The notes under the pieces: generated by a model
Told to the model about the DNA's origin: nothing
Seen by the model: the letters and a program-made list of their open reading frames with translations, nothing else
The model's database searches: none
Shown here: piece after piece, positions 25,601-38,369 of the stretch
Numbering within the stretch: the first letter of the stretch is position 1
How the letters are laid out: every line of letters starts with the position of its first letter
Made by a program: the position numbers and the translations under genes
Assembly (NCBI GenBank): GCA_020055645.1
Contig: CM034547.1
Location: 57,352,909 to 57,416,908, forward strand
Direction of reading: 5' to 3'
Length of the DNA: 64,000 nucleotides
Source: Tomocerus qinae
Taxonomy: Eukaryota; Arthropoda; Collembola; Entomobryomorpha; Tomoceridae

Positions 25601-28600
25601 CAGCCAGAAACATTTATCACATTTAATTATAACATTTAGTATTAAACCAAAATAATAAAATAAGAGTATCTGTCTAAAGCCTTAATTACTTTTTTGTCAG
25701 TTAGCACAGCTTTTCTAGAGTTAAAAAAGTTATAGCTAGTATTTCTGTAGCTTATAGCACAAACACAAACACAGAAAACATAATAAAAAACATAAAAATA
25801 TAAAACAATAAGTAAGCAAATACCAAACTGCGTTTCTCCGGACTCAGTCAAACCCAAAGTGTGCTCGTCAAAGCTGTTGCTGTATTCGCTAAGACTGCGA
25901 ATGCTTGTATTTTCTGGTGAAAGTAACATAAATAAATAACAGTGATAATGTACGATATAACCATTATACAATACGTACAAATGATGACTACAACTGGGAC
26001 AAAAGCAGGGTACACATGATTTTATTAAAAAAATAAATCCAGTTAATTTTTTTCTATTAACTGTCAAAGGAAATCCAATTTTTGGACATAGGTACCGCAT
26101 TGAACTGAATTGCCGAAAAGCTCATTCAGGCTCACTAAATTTACTCAGAATATTGAAAACTTACTGGATTGAAATAAAATGCAAACAAACGTTCCCAAAA
26201 CTTTTATAATTTTAATTTTGTACCTGAAGACAGCAAATTTGTGGGTGATTCTGTCCCCAAAGTAATTGAAGACTTGTCAACCTCTTCAAAAGCAGCTGTG
26301 TCAGCGACAAACATCATTAAACCTCCTATTACAAACATTATGAAACAATTTTACCCATTGATTCTGATTAAATAAAAATAATAATTAACACAACGAGTAT
26401 AGAAATGTCATATAGGATTGGCCAAGAAAATATACAAAGAGGCAAGTTAATAAAATATTAGAAGAAAATATTAGTCCTTACCTAGCAGCATTTGAATATT
26501 CAAAGAGTCGGTTTCAACTTGCAGCGCATTGATTAGCAAGTTAGCTAGTCTGGGTTTAAGTTGAATAAAGCTAATGCTATGTCCACTTTTGTCAAGAACT
26601 TCTTTTATTGGCACATTCTAAAAATTTCAAAACAATCACACACGAACAAAATGAATCATGTTTCAGTGACCAGCTTTTATGTAGTTTTAAGTTCACAATC
26701 TTAACTCGCCAATTCAAAAGAATATGCTTTGGCTTACCAGGAAATGCAGTGGAAGTGGCAAAAGAGATAACAACAACTGGATAGCAGATCTTCTAAGGTC
26801 GTTTCTAAGGGTGTCTTTACTTGGCAAAACAGCTTCTAAGGCGGTGACCACAGTCGGCACTAAAACGGTCACCCCATCTAAGTCCACCCTAAGTAGATTC
26901 GGAGAGCTTGAAAGAATAGATATCAGAACCTCGTGGCGAGCATCCTATGTCAAACAAAATCATCGGTTATTATAGTTATCTAAATTAAACTAAACAAAGT
27001 ACTGAAGTACTAAACTGTATTTCAGAATGATATACTAATATGATATCACCATACTTTAAGTCCTTTCCTAACGGCAATGTAAAATCTGGCTAAATAGGCA
27101 GGAAGAATTTCTTCTCCAGTTTTCTTAGAGCAAAAGATTCGGCACAAGGTCCCCAAAGCCTCTGCTCTTCCATGATAATACTTGTCAATGGTAATAGCAT
27201 AAGGTATATCTATTGACTCAGGCAATGCCGCTGGAACTGCCGATCCCCTTGAAGTTCTTCTAACCTCCCCATCTTAACGAATAGCAGTCAAAATAATACA
27301 CAGTGAATACAATACTGAAATTTTCTCTCAACGAATATTTGAATAGAACAAAAATTTTGATTCATAAATATTTACGTCTAAGGACATTGTTTAAGTTAAT
27401 AGAAATCAGAAGGAATCGGTCACTGTAGTACATGACATTCATACCTGTTTTAGTGGTTTCGCAAGAAATTAATGCAGCTTCAAAAAGCCAAGGCCCAAAA
27501 AGATGAAGAATGCTGTTAACTTTTGGTCTTGCTGCAGATGGAGACGGGCGGAATACAGTTTCTTGATTGGACATGGACACAGAACCTACGCTCTGAATAC
27601 TGGAATGAGATGAGGATGGTATTGAAGATGTGTCTTTAGATCTGTTCGATGTTAGTCCAAGTAAAGACGTTCTTGGTAAACCTGAAATTGACCATTAAAC
27701 TAATCGGTTAAGACCTATTGCTACTAATATACTGCTACAATTCACACAAAAAATATATATCAGCGAAAATAAAATGCTGTTAAATAACACAAAATAGGTT
27801 TCACACTTTCAAACTATTGCGTCGTCTCTTTCTAAGTTCTAGTTCTAGATATCTAACTAAAAAAATAGATCGAGCTAAAACCTAAGAACACACACATTTT
27901 TTAATTGTTAATAGCTAGAAAATGTTATTATTATTAGAATTATTATTATTATTATTAGAATTAGAAATGACAGTTCGAACGGGATATTTATTTGGACCTT
28001 TGAACGCGATTAAAAAAATTTTGTTAGTCGTTTGCGGCAGTATAGGATTACTAATTTGTTTGTGTTAGGAATTTAGGGGACTGAGTTTACAGCGTTATAG
28101 CGTTAGATTTAGCAGACCAACACCAATTAAATCCGTTGCTTCAATTACAGATACAAATATAAATAAAATACTGTCCCTGAAAGTTGTTCCCGTCCTTTCC
28201 ATCCAACCAAACCACCATAGTAAAAATAAAACAAAAAGCATCGATTTGCATTCCATTTGCATAAGATAAAAGATAAAAGCAAACATTACTAAACGTGACA
28301 AGTAAAGCAAAAAAACAAAACTTTAGTGCAAAATACTCGGCTAATTACAAAAAATATTAACTATAATAATTTATCTCAACTTATATACGTATTTAGTGCT
28401 AGTGCTAGTTCATATTTACAAACAACAAACCATACAGATAAAGAAAATTTTGATACAAAATAGTTTTACATCCATTACAGAGTGCTATGAAATATAAGTG
28501 CATTTTAAGAGATACCCTTATGAGCATTCGAAGAAGAGGTAGCAACACTAAAGCTTTTGGCAAGCCTTCTCACGGGTGGAATTGGACTCGGAATTGGTTG

Positions 28601-30773
28601 GGACTCATTGTCAGAAGAAACATTTCCCAAAGTTTCTTGAGGAGGAATTCCTAAATCCATTCATTAATTTAGACTAGATAATTATTAGCAGAGATAAATT
28701 TTATAAATTTACATCTCGAAATACAGAAGTAAACTTTCCTTTCACATTCCCTAAAAAATTCTTTAGTGGATTTCCATTTGAACTTTTATATGCATTTTTG
28801 GTTTTACTGTCACTTAAAATTCATTACTATCATTACCCAGAAATGCATCAACCAACGCCGCAATTCCTTTCATGGCTTGATGAAAAATGGATGGCAGAAC
28901 AAATAGACATGGGTGTTGGCACGGATCAACAACTGCTTCACTTGCAATAGCAAACTAATAATCAAACAAATGTAAAGTTACTAATAATGGCTGTTTTTAA
29001 ATAATATTTTTAAAAAATTAGTGATATAATAATTATAAAAAGAAGCATAAAAATTACGGAACCTGGAGAAAATTTTGAGTTTGGCTAATTATAGTGGGTT
29101 GGGTGAGCTCAACAGGATTTCCTAAGCAGTGGAGAAATCGAAACCAAGTTTGAACGACACCGTCGTCAGTCATGTCAGGAGGAATTAAAGTACTATCATC
29201 TTCCACTAAAACAACATTGTAATATGGCTGGAATATCAACTTTAAACAATACCGATTTGCATTTTTAACAAATACTTTTTGCTTTATACGTAGATAGTGA
29301 AGAAATAAATTACCTAACTTAATGTAATCTGGCCCATACATTATATTAAGCATTCGGCCTGTTAGGAGAAGATTAATTCGATTCCATTGATCAAATAAAT
29401 TAGAACGATGACGCCATGACCTGCAAGCCACTCGTAAGGTTTTCCATAAAGGAGGAGACGGAAATGATTTGCCACAAGATAATAACCAAACTTCAAAAAG
29501 AACGCTTAGAACTCGTTCACAAAGTTGATCTCCAATATCTTCCTTAATTGACGGAGGCGAAAGCAAAGCGTCATTAATGGCTATCAAAAACAGCAATATA
29601 CATTCCCATGTTTCTGTATCCAAAGAATCTGATGTTCGTATCACATTTTGTAATGTTCTCAGAACCCTGTGACAGAGAACTGCTTGTCTATTGATAGTAT
29701 CTTGAGCTAAAGACAAAGTAAACAACTAGTTACAATGGATTCTCTTTTTAATTTTTAACTTCAATTCAAATACCTAAATCACTCCGATATAGAAATGGCC
29801 AGACTTGCAAAGAATTACAAAACAATTTTCAACATTTACGAATACAATTTAGAATTATTAATACCCATTTGGACGTGACAGTAAATAAATTCTGTACTTC
29901 TTCATTACATAGGATTAACAAACACAAACATAGCTATTTACTTTTATAAATACTATAGCATAAAACGTAACACAAATAATTATTAAGTAATACCTAGTCT
30001 TTTGGAACAATCTTAGAAACAAAACAGAAGGAAGACGCGTCAAAATAGTTACGTCCGTTGCATGGTATTAAAGAAATTAAATTAAATTCACTACTTCCTT
30101 GCAATGAAATTATCTTTAACATACAAGTACTATAAGAAAATGAAAAGGAGGGTAGAACTTAATATTGAAGATTTTACCTTCACTTTTTCGAGGGGTAAAT
30201 AAATGATATAGGTGGTTTATCATTTTTCTAGAGTAGAAGTTGGCTCTCTCCGCAACTGGCTTTGGTACTGATATTTTGGGAATGGGAGCTAAACAAGATA
30301 ACCATTCGCAATAGATACTGACACAATCTTTAATAATTTCATGTTCAGTCAGTGGAAGGCTTAGACCAAAGCATACAACCTATGGCAAATGACAAACATT
30401 AAATAATGTACAGATTAAAATGTCCAAAGTTTAACAAAATTAGTCCCAAATATTTTTGACTAGCCACATATCAATAAGCCAAACTATGTAATTACTACAT
30501 ACTAAAGCTTTGGTTGAGTAGGACAAAAGAAAAATTGCATAATAAATCATTATAAACTTATACCTGTAGACACCATTCTACTTCATTATCAGTGTTAAAT
30601 GTACTGGGCAAAGGTGGCTGTGATATTCCTAAAGAAGCTACAATGTGTCGTACAACTGGAACTACAACATCTTTGGCTGCCTCTCCAGGGAGTCTATCCA
30701 GGACAGAAGCCCTGTCGTTGGAACTGTCAGTGTTGCTACCAGCTCCAGAAAGTGTAGTCCATTCCCAATACAT
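19654..30773 (-). CDS. RALGAPB: Ral GTPase-activating protein subunit beta
   Basis: Orthologue of the non-catalytic beta subunit that binds and is needed by the RalGAP alpha subunits, which switch off RalA/RalB in the cytoplasm. Complete 24-exon model, 1,480 codons (human about 1,494): 30564-30773, 30178-30379, 29314-29706, 29063-29205, 28837-28954, 28516-28650, 27445-27681, 27055-27272, 26738-26944, 26482-26617, 26224-26325, 25824-25913, 24147-24287, 23740-23966, 23025-23132, 22715-22901, 22345-22561, 21852-22107, 21233-21403, 20766-21129, 20461-20634, 20254-20380, 19900-20016, 19654-19816. All joins are GT-AG and keep the frame. The start is the ATG whose product begins MYWEW (human MYSEW). 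Conserved blocks include [104 protein letters not shown] and the C-terminal [20 protein letters not shown]. Residues about 1,110-1,430 correspond to the Rap/Ran-GAP-like domain. The last codons (CAG GTG TGA) could also be read as a donor, so a further tiny exon is not excluded. Confidence 0.97.
24493..25414. mobile_element. foldback DNA element in a RALGAPB intron
   Basis: Two arms of roughly 300 bp (about 24,493-24,790 and 25,115-25,414) are inverted copies. The outer 190-200 bp are about 90% alike, including GTACACAAAGTCTAGGCC and the following run through GGGCTATACGAATATT; the inner parts are more diverged. The tip reads ACACCGTGAGTCAGAAC on the right and is slightly altered on the left. 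No open frame of note lies inside and no target duplication is clear. It occupies most of the large intron between coding exons 12 and 13, oriented so that it does not disturb the splice sites. Confidence 0.8.
29206..29313 (-). other. 108-nt stop-free intron of RALGAPB
   Basis: This interval has GT and AG borders on the minus strand, is a multiple of three and contains no stop in the reading frame, so naive gene callers will read through it. Removing it joins ...MYGPDYIKL to [12 protein letters not shown], which matches the family ([23 protein letters not shown] in human). Retaining it would add 36 residues with no counterpart in the human protein. Confidence 0.8.
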
Positions 30774-32573
30774 GGTAGACGACAGCTTTAAATACTTTGG
30801 CTCAAACAAAAACTATAAAACTAATAATAATAATACGTAAGTTTGACCACATTTTACACTCCGGTTATGATAAGTAAAGCTCCCATAATATAGCTTTCTC
30901 TACACAATGATATGATATAATTTTTCACTGACAGACTAAAATTTCTTGAAAATACTTTGCACGATTTTTCCATAAAAAAATTTGATTTCGCATAACTTTG
31001 AACTTTCACCCTAAGAATCCTTGAGATGGAGAGAACGTTAAAAATATTTTCAAGTGAAATAACTGTTTACTTGTGAAAGATGTGCGAAGTTTGAAGTGTT
31101 ACTTTATAATGCATACTATACACTATTTTGTTATACATATTATGCAAAAGTGCAATAGTGTGAGTAAAGTCTCACCTTTTTCGATTTTTTTCATTCTCAA
31201 TGAAACTCGACCGTCAAACCAAACTGTCCAGTAAAATACTGAATTGAATACCATCTGTGGTCAACGAGTCTTCATAAAACTCATTAAGTTTTGTCATTCT
31301 AAGTTTTCTTTTACTGTTGACTTTCTCTGTTCTCATTACCAAACATGTTCTTATTGGTTTAGCTCATAAAATCTGTTAAAAACCCAACGATACATATTGT
31401 GGATAAATGATTCCTTAACGAATCTATATATCTTAATTACTAAAGATGAAGTTACAAAATTAGATTACAAAAAAACTTTAACTAAGAAAAGATCAACAAA
31501 GGTACCAAAAATGAAATCACGTCTGACGTCTTTTGGTTCCGATTCGGTTCAGTAAGTTCTGTTAACACTAACGACTAACAGTTCCTCGGTCATTTACAGA
31601 GAGGTCGAAGTCCCAAATCTTGTTAAAAATGAAGCGCTTTTGAAATAACGTCAGTTAATATTTGCAAAATACAAAACGTGTTTACAAAAACTTTACAATA
31701 ATATTTTTACATCTGCTCCAAGTTACATGTCAAAAAGTCTGGAATCAAACTAAACCTCCTTTTTGGTGACGTCCCATATAAACACACGCGGGAGATTAAA
31801 CTTATCCAAGTAATTTTGAATATAAATTAACTTTGGGGAAAGGTCTCTAACATTTCATCGGAATTGTCCGTCATAAAGCGTCTAAATTATTTAAAAATGA
31901 TTTTGAATTCATTATCAATAATTTTGAGGCGTGTGGAAAGATAATAAAAGACTTTGGTGGATAGTTTAATTAGTATATTATAATTTAATTACTTGAGGAG
32001 TAGAATACACGTCGTCGATCTAAATCCTCAACCGTCATTTTTTAACGTCATTGTGCCAGTTGCCTGCAACTTCAAATAGAACACGAGTGAGATAGGAAAA
32101 TTGTGTACATCGAATACGTAACATACGCAGTACGTGTAAATTACTGCCGTGCACATAAAAAGACACAGCCCAATATACAAGTTCAGACTTGCCAGTTCAT
32201 TGCTGTTTGCTAAAGGCAACAACGCGTAGAAAAGATCGCAGTTCGTGTAATCGTGCATAGTGTATAGTGTATATGTAACAGATTCGTTTTGGCTTCTTGC
32301 TTTGTTAAAAAATGAACAGTAGAGGATTGGTACCCATCTGTGTACTACGAGGACGAGCTAAATAGTAGATACATGTTATGGAACGAGCATGAAGATTTGA
32401 ATAGAGAGTCTGATTGAGTATTGCCTGATTTTATTAGGAAATAGGAAAAATAATTTTATTTTATTTTATCATTTTTTCGAAATTTTAGCATCTTGACCAA
32501 TCAACATAACAAAATTTCGAATGATAAATATTAGTAGGGGTATCTTTATATTTATAATCTCTTAAACAGTAAG
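30774..32573. promoter_or_regulatory. shared upstream region of RALGAPB and INTS6
   Basis: 1.8 kb separate the two start codons, which point away from each other. The interval must hold both 5' untranslated regions and both core promoters, unless far upstream leader exons exist. I see no unmistakable TATA or initiator motif in this AT-rich sequence, so no precise site is given. Confidence 0.5.
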
Positions 32574-35500
32574 ATGACCATCATAGTATTTTTATTGGAT
32601 ACGTCTGCTTCCATGAATCAACGAGTCTTTCTCGGTGGAAGACCTACTCTTCTCGATGTGGCGAAGAGCGCTGTAGAAACGTTTGTCAAGGTGCGTTTGT
32701 AATGTTTACACTATAATAGTATATTTTTATTACATTTTTGGCCGGATGATAATATATGTAAATGAGGGCATGTAGATTATACGCATTCTGTATTTTTTAC
32801 GTACTACTTTCCATTGTATATTTGTGTTGTTTTCTTATGCACAGGTTTAACTGAACATGGAGATCATGACTTTGCAGGGTTAACATTCTTAACATGTCAT
32901 ATTTTTAATATTTCAGGTACGACAAAGATCCATGGATAGCAGAGGAGATCGTTATATGCTTTTAACGTTTGAAGATCCACCGATAAATATTAAAGTAATT
33001 TTTTAAAGAAATTATTTCACATATATACAATATAGCTGAGTATATTTATGGGATGCTAATGTTTTGTGGTTCTGTACATGACATAGGCTGGTTGGAAAGA
33101 AAACTTGACTACTTTCATGTCCGAGTTGAAAAATTTACAAGCAAATGGACTAACAACTCTTGGTCAAGCACTGCGAAACACATTTGATACTCTTAATATT
33201 AATCGCATGCAACATGGTATTGACACATATGGACAAGGGCGATGTCCATTTTATTTAGAACCTTCCATAATCGTAGCCATTACTGACGGAGGTCAACTTT
33301 CCTCAAACTCAGGAGTTCAAGATGAGGTAAGCATCTACGTAACAAAGTTTTAGATTCGAATTAAAATACATAGAATTGTTTAATAATTGTAATTTCATTT
33401 ATAAAATGTTATTAGCTAAAAATGCATGGTTCAAGTCCCGGTTGCGAACTAACTAGAGAACCATTTAGATGGGATCAGCGTTTATTTAGTTTAGTGTTAC
33501 GAATGAGTGGTCAGCCATCTGGAGATAGAGAAACAGGTCTAGTTCCTTCAGATATTTCGCCGATTGATGCAATGTGTGAAGTTACTGGAGGTCGTTCATA
33601 TTGCATTACATCTCATCGCATGTTACATCAGTGTATTGATTCGTTAGTACAGAAAGTCCAAGCTGGTGTAGTCATTCATTTTGAAAAATTTGGAAATGAT
33701 CCTCCGCCTATTGCAATCACAGCGGACGGTAAGTTTTGCTTTGTCTCTTCTGTGGTTTCCTCACTTGTCGACTAATACTGTTTCTACATTTTTGTGTACA
33801 GGTTTAAAAATTGAAGAATCCGAGCTTGATTTAATTGAAGATAAAAATGGAGTTGTTAAGTTAGGATGGCATAATTCACGGAAAATGATCTACGTGCCTC
33901 GGTCCAACCAAAAAGGTGGTTTTGCAGGTGGCTTTTGGCCAATACCAGAGTCTTTTTGGCCGGATGCTTCTTTACCAACTTTACCTGCTCGTTCAGCTCA
34001 TCCAAATGTCAAGTTTGTTTGTACTCCTCATGAACCACTGGTGATAGAAAATTTCCCGTTTGACAAATACGAGTTGGAGCCTAGTCCACTGACTCAATAT
34101 ATTCTTGCTAGAAAGCAACCAACAGTTTGCTGGCAGGTTCGTGTAATTTCTGTCAACCGTATATTGGAGTGTTCAGTTAAATATCGTATCTACTTTTTTG
34201 TAATCTTTTACTTTGGTTTTTAACTCTTAGGTTTTCATGGCAAACAGCTCAAAAAATATTCCTATGGGTCATCCGTTCGGTTATCTAAAGGCTTCTACTA
34301 ACCTTACATGTGTAAATTTGTTTGTGATGCCTTATAACTATCCAGTGTTACTTCCTCTATTGGATGAGTTGTTCCGTGTTAGTCGGTTGCGACCTCACAA
34401 TGAATGGAAAGTCCAATTTGGAATCTACTTGGCGAACATGCCACCGTATTATGCAGGGCCATTAAAGCGGGCATTAATAAGAATGGGTGCAACTAATATA
34501 GCACAAACAATAATCGAAGAAAATTATCTTTCATATTCTGTTTTAAATTATCTTAAAAAAATTAAAAATCAAGCTAAAGCAGAGTATGATAGAACGTGCA
34601 ACGAAGTTGGTATTCGTGCTAAACTGGCGGAACCGAAAAGGAACATTACATCGTTTAAAAATCCATTCGATGTACCTCGTCATCAACTTTTAGATCATCT
34701 AGCACGATTAAGGTCTCATTTCCTTAAACCATCACAAATTCCAATTGTACAGCAAGGTAAGTACTTCGATTTTATTTGTTGTACAGCTTCATTATGTGGG
34801 GATTGTTTCTCTTCGATTGAAAAGTCGATGTTGCTATTTATTAATACTAATTAATTTGTGTATTAATATGATATTTTAGATTTATTGCATAATATGCCCG
34901 TGGGTCAAATGGGAAATTATCAAGAATATTTGAAAAAGGTGGCTACCCCATTGAGAGAAATCGAATCTACCCCTGTACGACAGCACATGTTTGGGAATCC
35001 TTTTAAAATTGATAAGCGTATGATAATCGACGAAGCAGACATCGACTTATTAGGACAAGGATCGAAATCCAAGAAAGATCCTAACCAAAATCAAAACCAA
35101 AACGCCACTAACCCTCTAGCTCCTATTCAAGCACAAAATGTGGGAAGTACCGCTGCTGTAGTTAGAGCACTAAAGAGAAAGTCTGGACCACTGCCAAAGG
35201 ATTACGTTTTTAATCCGAGAAAACATCGAAAGTACAGCAGTAATGATTCTGACAGTTCTTATAGTAATCCAGTGTCCCCTGCGGATACTGTTAGTGAAAG
35301 CGATACGGAAGAAGTATTAGAACCAATCGTCGTAGCTCCGAAAGAGGAACCCAAACCCATGGTTATAGATGAACCTGTGATTCCACCTCCCGTGGTTAAG
35401 TCTGATGTGCGCCATGAAGAGACAAGTGTCAGTGGTGTGAATGCGGAACCAATATCTTTCAACAGCGAAGGAAATTTTGATAATACTCATATATCTAGTA

Positions 35501-36291
35501 CAAAGGGAGGGAGTAATCATAACACCACTGTTAACGAAGTACAAGAATTTCCCAGCATAATAGTAAAAGAAGATAGTGTTCGGATAGAAAATGTGAATGG
35601 TTTCATGGTGAACGGAAATGCAAACGACATTGAAAATCATTCTTCAAACAACTATAGTGGTTTCAGTGGACTTTCACTTACAAATCATCTAAATGATTAC
35701 GAAGAACCTCGTCCAACTAATAGCTACTTAATGCTGAATCATGTTAATAATAATGATGATAGTGGTAAACAAGTGGCTCTTGCGCCTGTGCCTTCAATAA
35801 TGGAAACAATGGAGAACGATGGTGAAAATAATGATTTCCTTGATGATGAATCAGTTCGGCAAAACAACATACAACTTAGGGCGGAGTTACATAAAGAAAT
35901 ACGTCGACCAATATTAAGTGCGTCTTCCTAGGAAAAGTGTTTTACTATTCGTCATTTACTTTTCATTTACATTTTAAAATGGCTTGATTTCTTCTATATG
36001 CTATGATTTACCTAACGCTTACTAACAAATAGTAAATATTATGCCTAAGGTTGTTAGAACAATATCTTTAACGGGACTGGTTTATGGATGGATTTTAATT
36101 ATTCACTTTCTTTGTGTTTTACTGAAGGAATGGACTTTCTGTTGAGTCAACTATCAGGAGTTGCCGGATCTTATGAGACAAAACTACGTTTTGTTAAATC
36201 CCTTGAGAAAGAAGCACTTAGATTTAAGCGGAAACGATTGGCAAAGATTTTAGACGAACAAGCTCAGCGCCTATCCACTAGTACACATTAA
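32574..36291 (+). CDS. INTS6: Integrator complex subunit 6
   Basis: INTS6 is a nuclear subunit of the Integrator complex, which cleaves snRNA and other nascent RNAs; in other animals it helps recruit PP2A to paused RNA polymerase II. Complete model of 8 exons, 936 residues (human 887): 32574-32690, 32917-32994, 33087-33326, 33416-33728, 33802-34136, 34231-34756, 34880-35917, 36128-36291. Every join keeps the frame. An N-terminal von Willebrand A domain carries the MIDAS residues: Asp9, Ser11 and Ser13 in DTSASMNQR, Thr88 in GLTTLG, and Asp132 in ITDGG. Family blocks follow: CEVTGGRSY, KYELEPSPLTQ, HPFGYLKAS, CVNLFVMPYNYPVLLPLLD, MPPYYAGPLKRA, LLDHLARLRSHFLK and QMGNYQEYLKKV. The large exon 7 ends in a long Asn/Ser/Glu-rich low-complexity region. 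The last exon gives the conserved C-terminal helical module (ETKLRFVKSLEKEALRFKRK). The model uses a GTGCGT donor at 35,918; without that splice, reading would stop at 35,931 and lose the C-terminal module. About 60 residues present in human INTS6 after the YLKK segment are absent. Confidence 0.96.
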
Positions 36292-37509
36292 TATGATACA
36301 CAAAACAGTCTTTTAATAAGTGTAATTAAGAACTTAAATATCAGATTCCGCATTTTGCACATAGTATGTTCGCATTTACACCGAAGTTATAGACCTATCT
36401 CCAGTTAAGGATCTATTTAATTGTAAGTAATTTTGTACAAGTAATTGATATGAGCCTACACAGACTTTTGTCTAAAAGTACCATTTTTGTTTTAAAATGG
36501 GACAAGAATAACAATTAGATGATCGTCACCATTAAAAGAGACTTAAAAAACTTTTATAAAAGAAATATTATGCCCTTTAAATGTAAGCATGTGTCACAAA
36601 GTTTAGTGTAGCTAGTTGATATGATATTCATTTAACCCTACAGTTGTATAGAGATCAATTACAATTTATATTATATATAATTAGTGAGAACGAAAAGTGA
36701 GTTTGTTTTGTAAACAGGCTCTGGGATTGTGTCCAAACTGTTATCGTGTTATCATTTTAATTCGACTCCATTTTGAAAAACTGCATACAAATTGAAATTG
36801 AATAGGGCATTGAAAACTCAGTACAAATTATTCATAATAATATTATTTCATTATAATTCATATTTTAGCGTAGGGAAGATTCACCTGTATATTATATACT
36901 AAACTTCGTTTTGTTTTACACTGCTAGACGAGATATGGTTTGCATCTAATCAAGTCATACATAATTTTGTCTTTTCATTCATAGTTATTAGTTTGTTGGT
37001 AATAATAAGGTTCATGTAAACTATAGTATCCCCTCGTATCGAGTATGGACGAATTTATGTTATATATTGTGATAAGTGACATGAAATCATTAACTATACC
37101 TCCTAATTATTTAAATGTGAATATGTAGATATTCAAGTCCTGTTAATCTAAGGACACGTTTGTCTTGTCATCAACCGCTGAAGCGAAGGGACTGAAGGAG
37201 ATTTAGAAAATGAAGATTATGGTTAAGCTTTAATATGCCAAGCCAAGTGCTAGTAATAACTGCTATGGAAAATGTATATTATATTTAATTATGTCTGCAA
37301 TGCAATAAGTATATCTAGTCACTAATTATTGTATTCTAGGATGGACTATTGAGTCATCTCATCGCTCCTGCGTCTTGTGCTAATGACAATGAATCATGTT
37401 ACTGGATAATCTAATGATAGGTAGCCGACTTTTAATTATGCTGCTGATGATTGTGATAGTTTACTTAACGTACAGTAGATAGTAGAAATGTAAATTTTAC
37501 TTAAAGAAA
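36292..37509. other. convergent 3' region of INTS6 and the acetyltransferase
   Basis: 1.2 kb between two facing stop codons, expected to contain both 3' untranslated regions. No canonical AATAAA was seen close to the INTS6 stop; ATTAAA occurs near 36,531. No gene or repeat stands out. Confidence 0.5.
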
Positions 37510-38369
37510 TTATAGCTGAAGACACAAAATAGCGGTACAATCCTCGTCTGCAGCGTCCTTGAAATCTCTTTCTCCGTTTTCATCATGAAAGTCTTTCAAG
37601 TACACTCTGGCAATTTCCGTGAATCCTAAATTACTTGCAGCTTTTCTAGTGTAGGGACTTGAAAATGCACTTTTGCACAGCGGATACCCTTTTGATCTGA
37701 GCAACTGGATAGATCTTTTATACATCTCCGAAGCCAAACCCTTCCCTCTAAATTCCTTTCCCGTACAAGCCAACAAAAAGTTTGCCAGGTAGTCTATTCC
37801 GTATCGTTCATAGATATTTGCCTGCTCATCCAGTTTTTCTATCAATTTCAATACCTTTTTGCATCCTTCCGAATTCACTTCGTATTGGGACCAATCGTCA
37901 GTTTTCCTTGATGTAAAAGTTAAACGCAGTGCTGCTATCTAAAAGAAATAAAAGAGCATGAGATTACAAATAAATGCTTAATAAGCGTCATCGTATGAAG
38001 TAGGATTTAAAACAACATGAGGACATAAAACCAAGGTCATCACTTGAAACTGTTGAAACTCTGCAGATTACAAAATTGCTCATTCGTTGGCAATTTGAAT
38101 AAATAATTTTTTGTAAATGTCAGTTCTGCAACGCGTCTTACTTCTTTGGAAGCTTTGTCCCACGCTATGAAACTCGTGTCTTCCTTAAAAGCTAATTTAC
38201 AAAACCGTTCAAAATCTTGAATATATTCTTCGTCGTAGCCAGCGTTTTTGGTCATGAGTTCGTCTGGGTACCAATTTTGTCTCAAGAATGCAAAAATTAA
38301 CTCATGATCTGCAGGTGTAACAAATTTGAACTCAAATTCTTTCCAATCTCCTTCGACCAAGTCTGCCAT
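37510..38369 (-). CDS. GNAT N-acetyltransferase, arylalkylamine (dopamine) type
   Basis: Two exons (38142-38369 and 37510-37938) join in phase 0 to give 218 residues, the usual size of insect-type arylalkylamine N-acetyltransferases. The start is the ATG giving MADLVEGDW. The N-terminal half contains a pattern typical of that group (FVTPADHELIFAFLRQNWYPDELM...). The acetyl-CoA-binding motif A is visible as RGKGLA at residues 140-145, following the beta strand YLANFLLACTG; this matches R/Q-x-x-G-x-G/A. A second conserved part, AASNLGFTEIA, follows, where GNAT enzymes carry the helix and strand of motif B. In arthropods such enzymes acetylate biogenic amines or polyamines in the cytosol; the substrate here cannot be read from sequence. 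No signal peptide or membrane segment is seen. Confidence 0.85.

Noticed and set aside
33422-33445. GGTTCAAGTCCCG resembling a tRNA T-loop
   Set aside because: It lies inside a conserved INTS6 exon and lacks the rest of a tRNA cloverleaf.
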